Shown here piece after piece: positions 25,028 to 32,850 of a stretch of DNA of 64,000 nucleotides. The notes under the pieces are model-generated. The model did not search any database. It was not told the origin of the DNA and saw only the letters and a list, made by a program, of their open reading frames with translations. A program made the translations under genes and the position numbers. The stretch is taken from assembly GCF_000178155.2 (NCBI RefSeq), contig NZ_ADKM02000062.1, forward strand, positions 124,001 to 188,000. The letters run 5' to 3'. This stretch comes from Hominimerdicola alba 8. Its GTDB lineage: Bacteria; Bacillota; Clostridia; Oscillospirales; Ruminococcaceae. Numbering within the stretch: the stretch's first letter is position 1; each line of letters begins with the position of its first letter.

Positions 25028-25130
25028 TATAGCAATCCAACTATTTAAATTCACAAGATCCGGTCGCAAAAGCACGGATCTATGGATTTTGTGACCGGAT
25101 CTTGTCTGAATTTTAAGGCGGATCGCTATA
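25028..25130 (+). mobile_element. R1 miniature element, copy 3 (after metK)
   Basis: 103 bp, TATAGCAATCC...GGATCGCTATA, starting two bases after the metK stop codon and before the hairpin at 25140. Confidence 0.85.
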
Positions 25131-25139
25131 AAAAACACA

Positions 25140-25176
25140 CTGCCATTATCACCAGCTGGTAATGGCAGACATTTTG
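25140..25176 (+). terminator. Probable metK terminator, displaced by R1
   Basis: CTGCCATTA with CAGCTGG pairs to TAATGGCAG, followed by a short T-rich tail. R1 has pushed it about 100 bp from metK. Confidence 0.6.
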
Positions 25177-25213
25177 TATACAAAAGTTCTATCGGACGGA
25201 GGTACTATCTGAC

Positions 25214-26287
25214 ATGGCAGAAAGCCAAAAGCGCCTTGATTTCATAGACTATGTTAAAGCACTGGGCATACTTATCGTCATACTTGGACATACAAGTTTA
25301 GCAATCGAAAAGGATAACCACACAGCGGCGTATTTTATCAAAGTGATATACTCTTTCCACATGCCGCTGTTCTTTGTGGTGACAGGTCTGCTGATGGGCT
25401 ATAAAGATGCACACAGAAAAACAGACAATGCCCCGCCGCTGAGGGCAGGCAAGCTGTTTTTGCGGCTGATGGTGCCCTATTACATCTATTCGGCGCTGTA
25501 TATGCTGGTGGAATACTTCTTCTACGGACATGATGCCAAACGCATACAGGATATGTTCAATTCCACGCTGACCACCTGCGGCAACGCTCCGCTGTGGTTT
25601 CTGGCGACCATGTTCTTTGTGCGTCTGCTGTTCCATCTGCTGAAATATACCCTCAAAGCTGATATAAAGACGATCATGGTCGGCTCTATGTTCGCATCTG
25701 TGTTCGCATTCCACCTGCATGCCCACCTTAAGCAGACAGGCTTCCTTGATGACCAGATAACGCGCTTCATCACTATCTCAGCCCTGAGGATCGTTCCTGC
25801 ACTGTTTTTCATAGCGGTGGGCTTCGCCTACAGCCGACTGCTCGACCTGTCAAAAAAACGCAGAAATCTTTTCAGCGGCATCGTGATCGGAGTGATGATA
25901 ATGATGCTGGTCTACATTGACCCGCCATCTGTGAACATGCACATATTCCGCTTTAAGAACATGCTGTATTTCCTGTTCACAGGCACATTCGGTTCGGCGG
26001 CACTGATAAACTTCTGCACCGCACTGCCCGATGGAATAAGGCTGCTGCGCACCATCGGCAAAGACTCGATGGATATAATGATGCTTCATTACAAACCGAT
26101 GCCTTTCATGTTTATCGCGGGCGATGTGGTCTTCGCGGTAACAGGCGGCAGGAATTTCCTGCTGATATGGCTCACCGCCTGCGTGATGGTCATTCCGCTG
26201 AGCATCGTATACTGTCAGCTGAAAAAACTGCCCACAATGATCTTCAAAAAGAAAGAAGACTCAACGTCACAGGCAGATAAAAAGTAG
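25214..26287 (+). CDS. Acyltransferase family 3 membrane protein
   Basis: 357 residues with about ten membrane segments. It opens with FIDYVKALGILIVILGHTS, the usual start of the acyltransferase 3 (OafA/NodX) family with the proposed catalytic His, and has FHMPLFFVVTGLLMG. Members transfer acetyl or succinyl groups to cell-surface sugars. No polysaccharide cluster is adjacent, so the target glycan is unknown. Confidence 0.85.
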   Translation: MAESQKRLDFIDYVKALGILIVILGHTSLAIEKDNHTAAYFIKVIYSFHMPLFFVVTGLLMGYKDAHRKTDNAPPLRAGKLFLRLMVPYYIYSALYMLVEYFFYGHDAKRIQDMFNSTLTTCGNAPLWFLATMFFVRLLFHLLKYTLKADIKTIMVGSMFASVFAFHLHAHLKQTGFLDDQITRFITISALRIVPALFFIAVGFAYSRLLDLSKKRRNLFSGIVIGVMIMMLVYIDPPSVNMHIFRFKNMLYFLFTGTFGSAALINFCTALPDGIRLLRTIGKDSMDIMMLHYKPMPFMFIAGDVVFAVTGGRNFLLIWLTACVMVIPLSIVYCQLKKLPTMIFKKKEDSTSQADKK

Positions 26288-26292
26288 ATCTC

Positions 26293-26334
26293 AAAGACAC
26301 TTTTGCAAAAAAGCAAATGTGTCTTTCCTTTTTG
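26293..26334 (+). terminator. Terminator after the acyltransferase gene
   Basis: AAAGACACTTTTGC and GCAAATGTGTCTTT pair with one mismatch around A6, followed by T-rich sequence. Confidence 0.8.
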
Positions 26335-26375
26335 GAAATAATAGTTAAAAATAGGTATTTTTACTTCAAAAAGCG

Positions 26376-26404
26376 TTGCATTTTCATATAAAATGTGCTA
26401 TACT
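26376..26404 (+). promoter_or_regulatory. Promoter of the GGDEF gene
   Basis: TTGCAT (26376-26381), 17 bp, TATACT (26399-26404); a GGAGGGGG site lies before the ATG at 26447. Confidence 0.7.
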
Positions 26405-26446
26405 TTTATAAAACCAAACAATTGACCGCCGGAGGGGGGACGGACA

Positions 26447-27460
26447 ATGGAACTTAAAAAAGTCAAAAAGATATCATTCGTGGCAAATGCTGTAATATTG
26501 GCTATAGTGTTCGGACTTATGGCATTCTTTTACATAAGTGATGTAATGTTCCTGACATATTTCAGCATACCAACAATAATTGTTTACCTGATAGGCTTTG
26601 TGCTGATAAGCAATGGAAAACTGCTGTGGTATGTGCGCATGGTCTTCACATGGATGACGCTTTACATGTGCGTGACAACAGTCTGTCTTGGGTATAACTA
26701 CGGCTTCCACATGTACTGCTTTTCGGTGATACCCATATCATTCATATCCGAATACATCAGCTACAAGATAAATTCAAGGCAGTTAAAGGCATTTAAATTC
26801 AGTGTCAGCATGGCTCTTCTCTCGCTGATAAGCACAGGCTATGTCGCATATTTCGGACCTGTCTATGAAAGAGAACAGAAATATGCCGCCATCTTCTGGC
26901 TGATAAATGCTTCAAGTGTCATGGGCTTTCTGATATTCTATACCAACTTCCTTATACAGACCATAATCAGTTCGGAAGAAAAACTCAACGAGATAGCACT
27001 TGTTGACAGGCTGACAGGTCTGTACAACCGCCATTACATGATAAACTGCCTGGACAAAATGGACGAGGATTACAGTTCGGCTTACCTTGCGATGGCTGAT
27101 ATCGATGACTTCAAGAAGATAAACGACACATACGGTCACAACGCGGGCGATGTGGTGCTTGAAAAGGTATCTGAAAAAATGAAGTCTGAATGCAGGGGAT
27201 GCACCGTATCACGCTGGGGCGGCGAAGAATTTCTGATACTTATACCGCCTGCGGTGGAACAGCCTGTGGAACTGATAGAGAACCTGCGAAAGAACATCGC
27301 ATCAGAAAAAGTACACTATGAAGACAAGGAGATATCTGTTACAATAACAGCGGGCATCTCTCCACGAACCGATGAACATTCCATCGACCAGTGGATACAG
27401 ACCGTTGACGGCAAGCTGTATGACGGCAAGCACAGCGGTAAAAATAAAGTGGTATCATAA
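26447..27460 (+). CDS. Membrane diguanylate cyclase (GGDEF)
   Basis: 337 residues. Residues ~8-180 form six membrane segments; a short linker leads to a GGDEF domain (~185-335). It has DRLTGLYNRHYM, DIDDFKKINDTYGHNAGD and the active-site loop RWGGEEFLIL, so it should make cyclic di-GMP. An RxxD product-inhibition site is not evident before the loop. The N-terminal sensing region fits no domain that I can name. Single-gene unit. Confidence 0.88.
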   Translation: MELKKVKKISFVANAVILAIVFGLMAFFYISDVMFLTYFSIPTIIVYLIGFVLISNGKLLWYVRMVFTWMTLYMCVTTVCLGYNYGFHMYCFSVIPISFISEYISYKINSRQLKAFKFSVSMALLSLISTGYVAYFGPVYEREQKYAAIFWLINASSVMGFLIFYTNFLIQTIISSEEKLNEIALVDRLTGLYNRHYMINCLDKMDEDYSSAYLAMADIDDFKKINDTYGHNAGDVVLEKVSEKMKSECRGCTVSRWGGEEFLILIPPAVEQPVELIENLRKNIASEKVHYEDKEISVTITAGISPRTDEHSIDQWIQTVDGKLYDGKHSGKNKVVS

Positions 27461-27469
27461 CAAAAAAAT

Positions 27470-27501
27470 GCTGTACGGGATAAACTTCCGTACAGCTTTT
27501 T
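27470..27501 (+). terminator. Terminator after the GGDEF gene
   Basis: GCTGTACGG and CCGTACAGC form a perfect stem, followed by T5. Confidence 0.92.
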
Positions 27502-27506
27502 ATTAT

Positions 27507-27663
27507 ATGACTATCCCTTTAGCACACCAACTAAAAAAGCGGTGAACAAAAGGATAATTGAGCGCCCCATATCTTTCCCCCGCCTGCGGCGGGGGAAAAA
27601 TATACGCCAAGAACCTTAAGTTCTGTATAGCCGCTGTTTTTGTGGTGTGTCAGCGGGATAACC
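27507..27663 (-). mobile_element. R2 miniature element, copy c
   Basis: 157-bp minus-oriented copy: ATGACTATCCCTTTAGCACACC at the left and GGTGTGTCAGCGGGATAACC at the right. It carries an inserted CCCCCGCCTGCGGCGGGGG palindrome at 27577-27595. Target duplication is not clear here. Confidence 0.85.
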
Positions 27664-27871
27664 ACAAAATTTTATGCTGTTTACCATATCTTTCAAGGGT
27701 ACTTTTTCACACTTTTGAACATTCAGGATATGTTTGATTTGATAGAAATTTGTGCATTTTGTGATAACTCGAATTTCCAGTTTTTAGGAGAAATTTTCTG
27801 CCTATTGTCTAATAATTCCATTTGATTGTTCGTTATTTTTGTAACAGAACGAGAACTGTAACCGAAAAACC
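27664..27871. other. AT-rich non-coding stretch before the CHAP gene promoter
   Basis: About 200 bp with no ribosome site or recognisable gene. Confidence 0.4.
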
Positions 27872-27900
27872 TTGACATGAGGGACTGTTTACGGTATAAT
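27872..27900 (+). promoter_or_regulatory. Promoter of the dockerin-CHAP gene
   Basis: TTGACA (27872-27877), 17 bp, TATAAT (27895-27900). It leaves a 5' leader of about 140 nt. Confidence 0.85.
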
Positions 27901-27961
27901 TGTAACTGCTTTGTAATAAATGATTACAGATTGACATAATTAAGAGTCGATCAGATCCCAA

Positions 27962-28020
27962 GCCGCAAATGATGCAGGACTTCACACGATACAAAATTAT
28001 TGAAGTCACTTCACTGCGGC
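27962..28020 (+). promoter_or_regulatory. Structured 5' leader of the dockerin-CHAP gene
   Basis: GCCGCA (27962-27967) pairs with TGCGGC (28015-28020) and encloses GACTTCA (27978-27984) paired with TGAAGTC (28001-28007). The structure sits 12 bp before the ribosome site. It matches no riboswitch class that I know. Confidence 0.45.
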
Positions 28021-28048
28021 AGAAGAATTGTAAGGAGCGTAATTTGAA

Positions 28049-28948
28049 ATGAAAAGAGTAATGGCAGTCACTGCGGCAACGATAATGGCGATAGGCGCAT
28101 CAGCATACCTCTCCTGCACAGACATACGTGCAGCAGCCGACACCGAATCCTTTGAGTACAGCGAGATAGTTTCAGAAAATGAAGACTTCCCCGCTGACGA
28201 ACTTACCACTGATGAAGAGGAAAACACAGGCATCAAGGGCGATGTCAACAATGATGGCAAGATAAATGTCACCGATGTAGTAAAGACAGCCGCTGAGATA
28301 AAAGGTGTTGCAAAGCTGGATACCTACTGTATGTGGCGTGCAGATGTCAACAACGATGGCAGAGTCGATGTTACCGACCTTTCAAAGCTGGTATGGGCGG
28401 TTAGCGGCAAGGACGAGAGCCGCAAGCCCGCTGTTCCTGAGAAAAATGAAAAGCATGAGATAAATTCACCTGTCAGTTCCCAGACGAATATCTACGAAAA
28501 CGCTGTAGGCACAAGGCTTGCCGACTTCTACAGCAGCAATTATAACCTCTACGGCTGGCCGACAGGTCAGTGTACATGGTACTGCATCGGCAGAGCCAAA
28601 GAAAAGCTGGGCGCTGACATGCCTGCGAAAGGTCTTACAGGCAACGCGATAAACTGGTACTACAACGCTCAACGTATAAACCCCGCAAGCGTCGGCACTG
28701 AGATAAAGTCTGACTGCGTGTGCGTATGCAGTTCGTGGACACACGGCTACGGTCATGTGGTATACATCGAGTATGTTGACCCCGACACAGGCGCTATATA
28801 TTTCAGTCAGGCAAACAGGCTGGGCTGGGCGACCAACTACGCCGACAACGGCAAGATAGAAAAAGCTGACAGCTATGCCGATTTCGTCGCACAGATGAAC
28901 TGGCTGTACCTCACACCTGTGGGCTTTGTCTACCCCGACCGTATGTGA
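28049..28948 (+). CDS. Secreted CHAP-domain peptidoglycan hydrolase with dockerin
   Basis: 299 residues. Signal peptide (1-30), acidic linker, dockerin (~61-120) with calcium repeats GDVNNDGKINVTDVVK and ADVNNDGRVDVTDLSK, second linker, CHAP domain (~155-299). The CHAP cysteine is Cys175 in TGQCTWYC, the histidine His236 in GYGHVVYIE. CHAP enzymes cut peptide or amide bonds in peptidoglycan. The dockerin would hold it on a cohesin-bearing scaffold or the cell surface. Together with the dockerin GH3 enzyme at 5.7 kb it suggests cell-wall remodelling through cohesin-dockerin contacts. Confidence 0.88.
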   Translation: MKRVMAVTAATIMAIGASAYLSCTDIRAAADTESFEYSEIVSENEDFPADELTTDEEENTGIKGDVNNDGKINVTDVVKTAAEIKGVAKLDTYCMWRADVNNDGRVDVTDLSKLVWAVSGKDESRKPAVPEKNEKHEINSPVSSQTNIYENAVGTRLADFYSSNYNLYGWPTGQCTWYCIGRAKEKLGADMPAKGLTGNAINWYYNAQRINPASVGTEIKSDCVCVCSSWTHGYGHVVYIEYVDPDTGAIYFSQANRLGWATNYADNGKIEKADSYADFVAQMNWLYLTPVGFVYPDRM

Positions 28949-29052
28949 TACCGCATATCGCATACCTTTACCACATCGCCAAAAAGTACCTGTTCAGTGA
29001 GGAAGTACACATATTTTGCGGTGTGTCGGCGGAAAGCCATATCTTATAATAT

Positions 29053-29208
29053 GGTTATCCCGCTGACACACCACAAAAAAGCGATTTAGCAGAACTTAAA
29101 GTGGTTGGCGGATATCTTTCCCCCGCCGCAGGCGGGGGAAAGATATCCTGCGATCAATTATCCTTTTGTTTACCGCATTTTCAGCCGATGTGCTAAATGG
29201 ATAGTCAT
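29053..29208 (+). mobile_element. R2 miniature element, copy d
   Basis: 156 bp, flanked on both sides by ATCTTATAATAT, an exact 12-bp direct repeat. It has the CCCCCGCCGCAGGCGGGGG palindrome (29120-29138), here in the complementary orientation relative to copies c and f. Confidence 0.88.
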
Positions 29209-29245
29209 ATCTTATAATATCATTTTGCCATGATGATAAATACAA

Positions 29246-29317
29246 TAGCGATACAGCTTTTAATTCACAGATTTGGCTGTAAGATCTTTGATATATGGGT
29301 TTTAAGTCGTATCGCTA
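29246..29317 (+). repeat. Short R1-related element
   Basis: 72 bp bounded by TAGCGATAC and GTATCGCTA, with TTTTAATTCACAG and ATATATGGGTTTTAAG inside that recall R1. It is probably a relative or decayed form of the same family. Confidence 0.55.
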
Positions 29318-29345
29318 AAAGCACCTGCGTCAGCGCGGGTGCTTT
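29318..29345 (-). terminator. Terminator overlapping the ECF S-component stop codon
   Basis: AAAGCACCCGCGC and GCAGGTGCTTTT form a stem; the minus-strand stop codon at 29330-29332 lies inside the hairpin. Confidence 0.75.
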
Positions 29346-29893
29346 TTATCATGTGGAAGAAATTTCTGCCTGAACTTCATTCTGTCAAGCGCCGCCCCCA
29401 TAAACAGGAAAAGCACAGCGCTCGCGGCTGTTTGTATGCAGTATGCGGGTGTCTGCCCGAAAGCTGCTGCTATGCCGGCGGAAGATATGCTGTCGGTCAT
29501 GACTATGCCCTGATAAAGGCTGTAGCCGCAAACGCACAGCACCAGCGACGGCAGCAGCGCTATGATGTTTCGCGGAACGAGTATCTTATCGCCCTTTGAG
29601 GTGAAAAACAGCGTGGTCACCGCCTTGATGACCACCGTTGCAGGCAGCCATATCAGAAAACCGCTAAGACCGTCAGCCAAAGCACCGCCCACAGCGCCCG
29701 CAGCAGCCGCGTAAGGCGTTGGCAGCAGGCACGCCGTCATAAACACCAGACCGTCCCCTGCGTGGGTGTAGCCCGCCCCTGTCGGCACATGTACGTATGC
29801 CGTCAGCAGGTAGATAAGCGCCGCTGATATCCCCGAAAAGGTCAGGTATCTCAGGCGCAGTGTGGTATTTGTTCTTGCTATCGTAGTTGTCAT
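29330..29893 (-). CDS. ECF transporter S component family protein
   Basis: 187 residues, five to six membrane segments. The N-terminal TLRLRYLTFSGISAALIYLLT is the usual start of ECF substrate-binding proteins, and the GDGLVFMTACLLPTPYAAAAG segment fits the TIGR04002-like group. These bind a vitamin or similar molecule and share an energising module coded elsewhere. The substrate is unknown. The start at 29893 follows AGAGGAG; an upstream frame to 29989 has no ribosome site. Confidence 0.75.
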   Translation of the reverse strand: MTTTIARTNTTLRLRYLTFSGISAALIYLLTAYVHVPTGAGYTHAGDGLVFMTACLLPTPYAAAAGAVGGALADGLSGFLIWLPATVVIKAVTTLFFTSKGDKILVPRNIIALLPSLVLCVCGYSLYQGIVMTDSISSAGIAAAFGQTPAYCIQTAASAVLFLFMGAALDRMKFRQKFLPHDKKHPR

Positions 29894-29930
29894 GGGTACT
29901 CCTCTTTTCATATTGTTTTGGTATGAATAC

Positions 29931-29959
29931 ATTTTAGCAGAAGACCCGCAAAAAATCAA
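29931..29959 (-). promoter_or_regulatory. Promoter of the ECF S-component gene
   Basis: Minus-strand TTGATT (29959-29954), 17 bp, TAAAAT (29936-29931). Confidence 0.65.
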
Positions 29960-29977
29960 ATCGGCAAAATCGTTCAG

Positions 29978-30019
29978 AAAAAATGGCAAAGCTGTGCATA
30001 TCAGACAGCTTTGCCATTT
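29978..30019 (-). terminator. Terminator of the thioesterase-pnp operon
   Basis: AAATGGCAAAGCTGT and ACAGCTTTGCCATTT form a 15-bp perfect stem; on the minus strand it is followed by T6. Confidence 0.88.
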
Positions 30020-30148
30020 AATTTTATCATAGTTAAGTTATATTTGTACCAAGCATGAAGCAAGCTGTTCTGCTTCGGATATACGACCTGTCAGACTGCA
30101 CAGCGCATTTGTTCAAAAATGCTTTGTACCTGTGCATTAGGTAGAAAC

Positions 30149-30970
30149 TCACATATCTGCAATGACTTTCTCCAGCAGGTCACCGAACTTTTTACCTGCC
30201 GCATCTGCCGCCTGCTTTACTTCTTCGTGCGATAACTGAGTCTGCGATATGCCCGCCGCCATGTTGGTGACCAGTGAAATGCCGCAAACTTTCAGTCCCA
30301 TGTGTCTTGCGGCTATGGCTTCAACTGCGGTAGACATGCCCACTGCATCAGCACCCAGCTTTCCGAGCATACGCACCTCAGCGGGAGTTTCATAAGAGGG
30401 TCCCGTCAGCTGGCAGTATACGCCCTGTTTAAGGTCTATGCCCAGTTCTTCCGCCGCCTTGATAACGGCATTTCTCAGCACGCTGTCGTATACCTCAGAC
30501 ATATCGGGGAAACGTGTGCCGAGCCTGTCTATATTCCTGCCAAGCAGAGGATTAGGCACAAGTGCGGCGATATGGTCGGTGATAAGCATTATATCTCCGC
30601 CTTTGAACGACCTGTTTATACCGCCCGATGCGTTGGTCAGCAGAAGAGTTTCAGCCCCAAGCAGACCCATCAGTCTTGCAGGCATGACCACATCTTCCAT
30701 CGGATAACCCTCGTAGTAATGAACTCTGCCCTGCATGATGACCACAGGTGTGCTGCCAAGATACCCGAACACGAACTGCCCCTTGTGACCCTCAACAGTA
30801 GACTGCGGGAACTCAGGGATATCAGCATACGGCACCTCAGAAACTATCTTCGCACGCGATGCGAAGTCGCCCAGCCCCGAACCGAGAACTATGCCGACCT
30901 TCGGGGTCAGCCCTGCCCTTTCAGCAACATACGCCCGCGCTTTTTCAAGTCTTTCTGTAATATCAGCCAT
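30149..30970 (-). CDS. punA: Purine nucleoside phosphorylase
   Basis: Splits inosine and guanosine with phosphate in purine salvage. About 273 residues, the trimeric (PNP I) type. Seen: GIVLGSGLGDF phosphate loop, GRVHYYEGYPM, LLTNASGGINRSFKGGDIML, and TGPSYETPAEVRMLGKLGAD with the purine-contact Glu; Asn in LVTNMAAGI. The ATG at 30970 is nine bases after AGGAGG; the ATG at 30976 would be only three bases away. The start overlaps the stop of the gene upstream. Confidence 0.93.
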   Translation of the reverse strand: MADITERLEKARAYVAERAGLTPKVGIVLGSGLGDFASRAKIVSEVPYADIPEFPQSTVEGHKGQFVFGYLGSTPVVIMQGRVHYYEGYPMEDVVMPARLMGLLGAETLLLTNASGGINRSFKGGDIMLITDHIAALVPNPLLGRNIDRLGTRFPDMSEVYDSVLRNAVIKAAEELGIDLKQGVYCQLTGPSYETPAEVRMLGKLGADAVGMSTAVEAIAARHMGLKVCGISLVTNMAAGISQTQLSHEEVKQAADAAGKKFGDLLEKVIADM

Positions 30971-31265
30971 TTTCATTATCCTCCTTATCTTTAGTGTTAT
31001 CGTCCTTCATTGCCATTATCTCGGCAAGTATATCAGCCGAACTTGCTTCCCTGCGGTGACGTTCATGCTTTTTGAAAAGCCTTATGACTGCTACCACAAC
31101 TGCCAGAATTATCGCCGTCACAAGCCCGATCACTGTGCCTGCCAGCAGATGCGGGTCTATCTTGCCCGCCTTTACGCCCCGTGTCAGTGCGCCAACGATG
31201 CCAAGTATCAGCGTCAGCAGCAGCATGACTATCATCATCATACCGATTCCGCGAAAACTATTCAT
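30963..31265 (-). CDS. Small two-span membrane protein
   Basis: 100 residues with two hydrophobic segments (~8-28 and ~40-62) and a charged Lys/Asp/Glu tail. No family recognised. Its end overlaps the start of punA, so translation of the two is coupled. It lies 18 bp after the thioesterase gene. Confidence 0.6.
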   Translation of the reverse strand: MNSFRGIGMMMIVMLLLTLILGIVGALTRGVKAGKIDPHLLAGTVIGLVTAIILAVVVAVIRLFKKHERHRREASSADILAEIMAMKDDNTKDKEDNENG

Positions 31266-31283
31266 ATCCCGACCTCCCGCCTA

Positions 31284-31991
31284 TCAAAAGCTGTATTCAA
31301 CACTACAATATACCTTGCCTGTTTCATCGCGCAGGCAGACCACACAGCTGCCGTCACTGTCATACCTGTCAGCAATGACGATATCGCCACGCCTGACGGG
31401 ATGCTTGTACTCGACCCTCAGCCGCTTTGCCGCGCGGCAGTCATCGACCAGTTCATCGGTTATATCAAGATATCTTGCGTTGTTGACATGGTCGTACATA
31501 TCGATATCGCAGCGTCTTACAAGCACCTGACAGGTTATGGCAGGCGACTTGTCGGGCAGTTCTATCTTTCTGGGAAGATATTCCATATCCAGTTTTTCAT
31601 AAGTTCTCACCTGCGCGATAAGGTCGGCAGAAACGCGCATGGGTCTGCCGTTTTTGAGGTCCATAAAAGCACCGCCTGCGATGGACTTCACGCAAATATC
31701 GCCCTTTTCGCCCAGTATCACAGTGTTTCTGAAACCGTACATACGGTTTAACTCGTATGTCCATGTTTTGGTATGTACATTCTCACCATAAGCAGGTCGC
31801 CTTACAATATCCACCTGCCTGTTTGTCAGGAACATCACGCTGCCTGTTTCCCTGAAGAAAGGTGCAAGTACAGGGTGATTCATCAAGTGCAGGTCGGAAG
31901 TGTCCTGCAAAAGGTCGATAAGTCCGCTGTTGCCTACCACACCGCCCTCACGCATCTGCGAGCAGTATATTTTTCTGTCTGTTTCGTACAT
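31284..31991 (-). CDS. Acyl-ACP thioesterase
   Basis: 235 residues, double hot-dog fold of the FatA/FatB family. The N-terminal half has MREGGVVGNSGLIDLLQD and the C-terminal half VRRCDIDMYDHVNNARYLD with the catalytic Asp/His/Asn set. It frees fatty acids from acyl carrier protein. The start at 31991 follows AGGAG; a longer frame running to 32282 is only antisense or out-of-frame sequence of the kinase gene. First gene of a three-gene operon with punA. Confidence 0.88.
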   Translation of the reverse strand: MYETDRKIYCSQMREGGVVGNSGLIDLLQDTSDLHLMNHPVLAPFFRETGSVMFLTNRQVDIVRRPAYGENVHTKTWTYELNRMYGFRNTVILGEKGDICVKSIAGGAFMDLKNGRPMRVSADLIAQVRTYEKLDMEYLPRKIELPDKSPAITCQVLVRRCDIDMYDHVNNARYLDITDELVDDCRAAKRLRVEYKHPVRRGDIVIADRYDSDGSCVVCLRDETGKVYCSVEYSF

Positions 31992-32013
31992 ATGATTCTC
32001 CTGTCTATATCGC

Positions 32014-32042
32014 AAAAGAGCAGCCTGCGGGGGCTGCTCTTT
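32014..32042 (-). terminator. Terminator after the BY-kinase gene
   Basis: AGAGCAGCC and GGCTGCTCT form a stem with C-rich loop; T4 follows on the minus strand. Confidence 0.85.
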
Positions 32043-32046
32043 AAAA

Positions 32047-32850
32047 CTATTCGTCGTTATCGTTGCTTTTGCCGCTGCCCACAGACGCATTGTTGCCGTA
32101 GCTGTAGCCGTAACCGTAGCCATAACCGTACTTATAGCCATATTTGTACTTGTAGCTGTACTTTCCGCCGTATTTGCCGCCTGTAACCGAAACGTTGTTG
32201 ATAACAACGCCCAGCAGAGAGCCATCAGCCATTCTGACTGCTTCGATAGCCTCTTCCAGCGCATCGTAGGTGGACTGACCATGTTTTGCTACCAGCAGAA
32301 CGCCTGCGATGGTATCCAGCAGTGTCAGCGCATCTGTAACGATATTTATAGGCGGAGTATCTATGATGATGTAATCATAGTGAGCCGCCAGCTGTTCCAG
32401 CAGCATCTTCATGTTGTCAGAACCCATCAGCTCAGATGGGTTAGGCGGTATAGGACCGCAGGTGACCACATCAAGATTTTCGATGACATCTGCGTGTACG
32501 ACTTCCTTGAAAGAGTTCAGACCGCCTATCAGCGACGAGATGCCAACCTCGTTCTTGATATTGAACACCTTATGCTGAACAGGCTTTCTCAGGTCGCCGT
32601 CTATCAGCAGCACACTGTTGTTGTTCTGTGCCAGCGTGATAGCGATGTTGGCAGCAACAGTAGATTTACCTTCTGCCGCCAGCGCACTGGATATGGCGAT
32701 TATATGGTTCTTCTTGGTCGAAAGTGCGAAAGAAAGGTTGGTTCTCAGGTTCTTGTAAGCCTCAGTAACAGGGAAAGCAACGCTTTTGTCCATCAGCGTC
32801 CTTCTTCTGGTACGTGTGTTTGATGACTGATTTTTCTTAATACTTGCCAT
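32047..32850 (-). CDS. Bacterial tyrosine kinase (CpsD/CapB type)
   Basis: 267-residue cytoplasmic BY-kinase that partners with the Wzz-like protein encoded just upstream. Motifs: Walker A LAAEGKSTVAANIA, Walker A' VLLIDGDLRKP, Walker B YIIIDTPP. The C-terminus ends in a tyrosine cluster of more than ten Tyr alternating with Gly and Lys (GGKYGGKYSYKYKYGYKYGY), the usual autophosphorylation tail but longer than most. The start at ATG 32850 follows GGGAGG and overlaps the end of the previous gene. No capsule synthesis genes are nearby. Confidence 0.92.
   Translation of the reverse strand: MASIKKNQSSNTRTRRRTLMDKSVAFPVTEAYKNLRTNLSFALSTKKNHIIAISSALAAEGKSTVAANIAITLAQNNNSVLLIDGDLRKPVQHKVFNIKNEVGISSLIGGLNSFKEVVHADVIENLDVVTCGPIPPNPSELMGSDNMKMLLEQLAAHYDYIIIDTPPINIVTDALTLLDTIAGVLLVAKHGQSTYDALEEAIEAVRMADGSLLGVVINNVSVTGGKYGGKYSYKYKYGYKYGYGYGYGYSYGNNASVGSGKSNDNDE

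Noticed and set aside
27901-28048. Leader as a known cyclic di-GMP or cyclic di-AMP riboswitch
   Set aside because: Neither the GEMM core nor the ydaO core could be matched by eye.
31992-32282. N-terminal extension of the thioesterase
   Set aside because: The extra 97 residues cross a terminator and read the Tyr-tail codons of the kinase in another frame; ATG 31991 has an AGGAG site.
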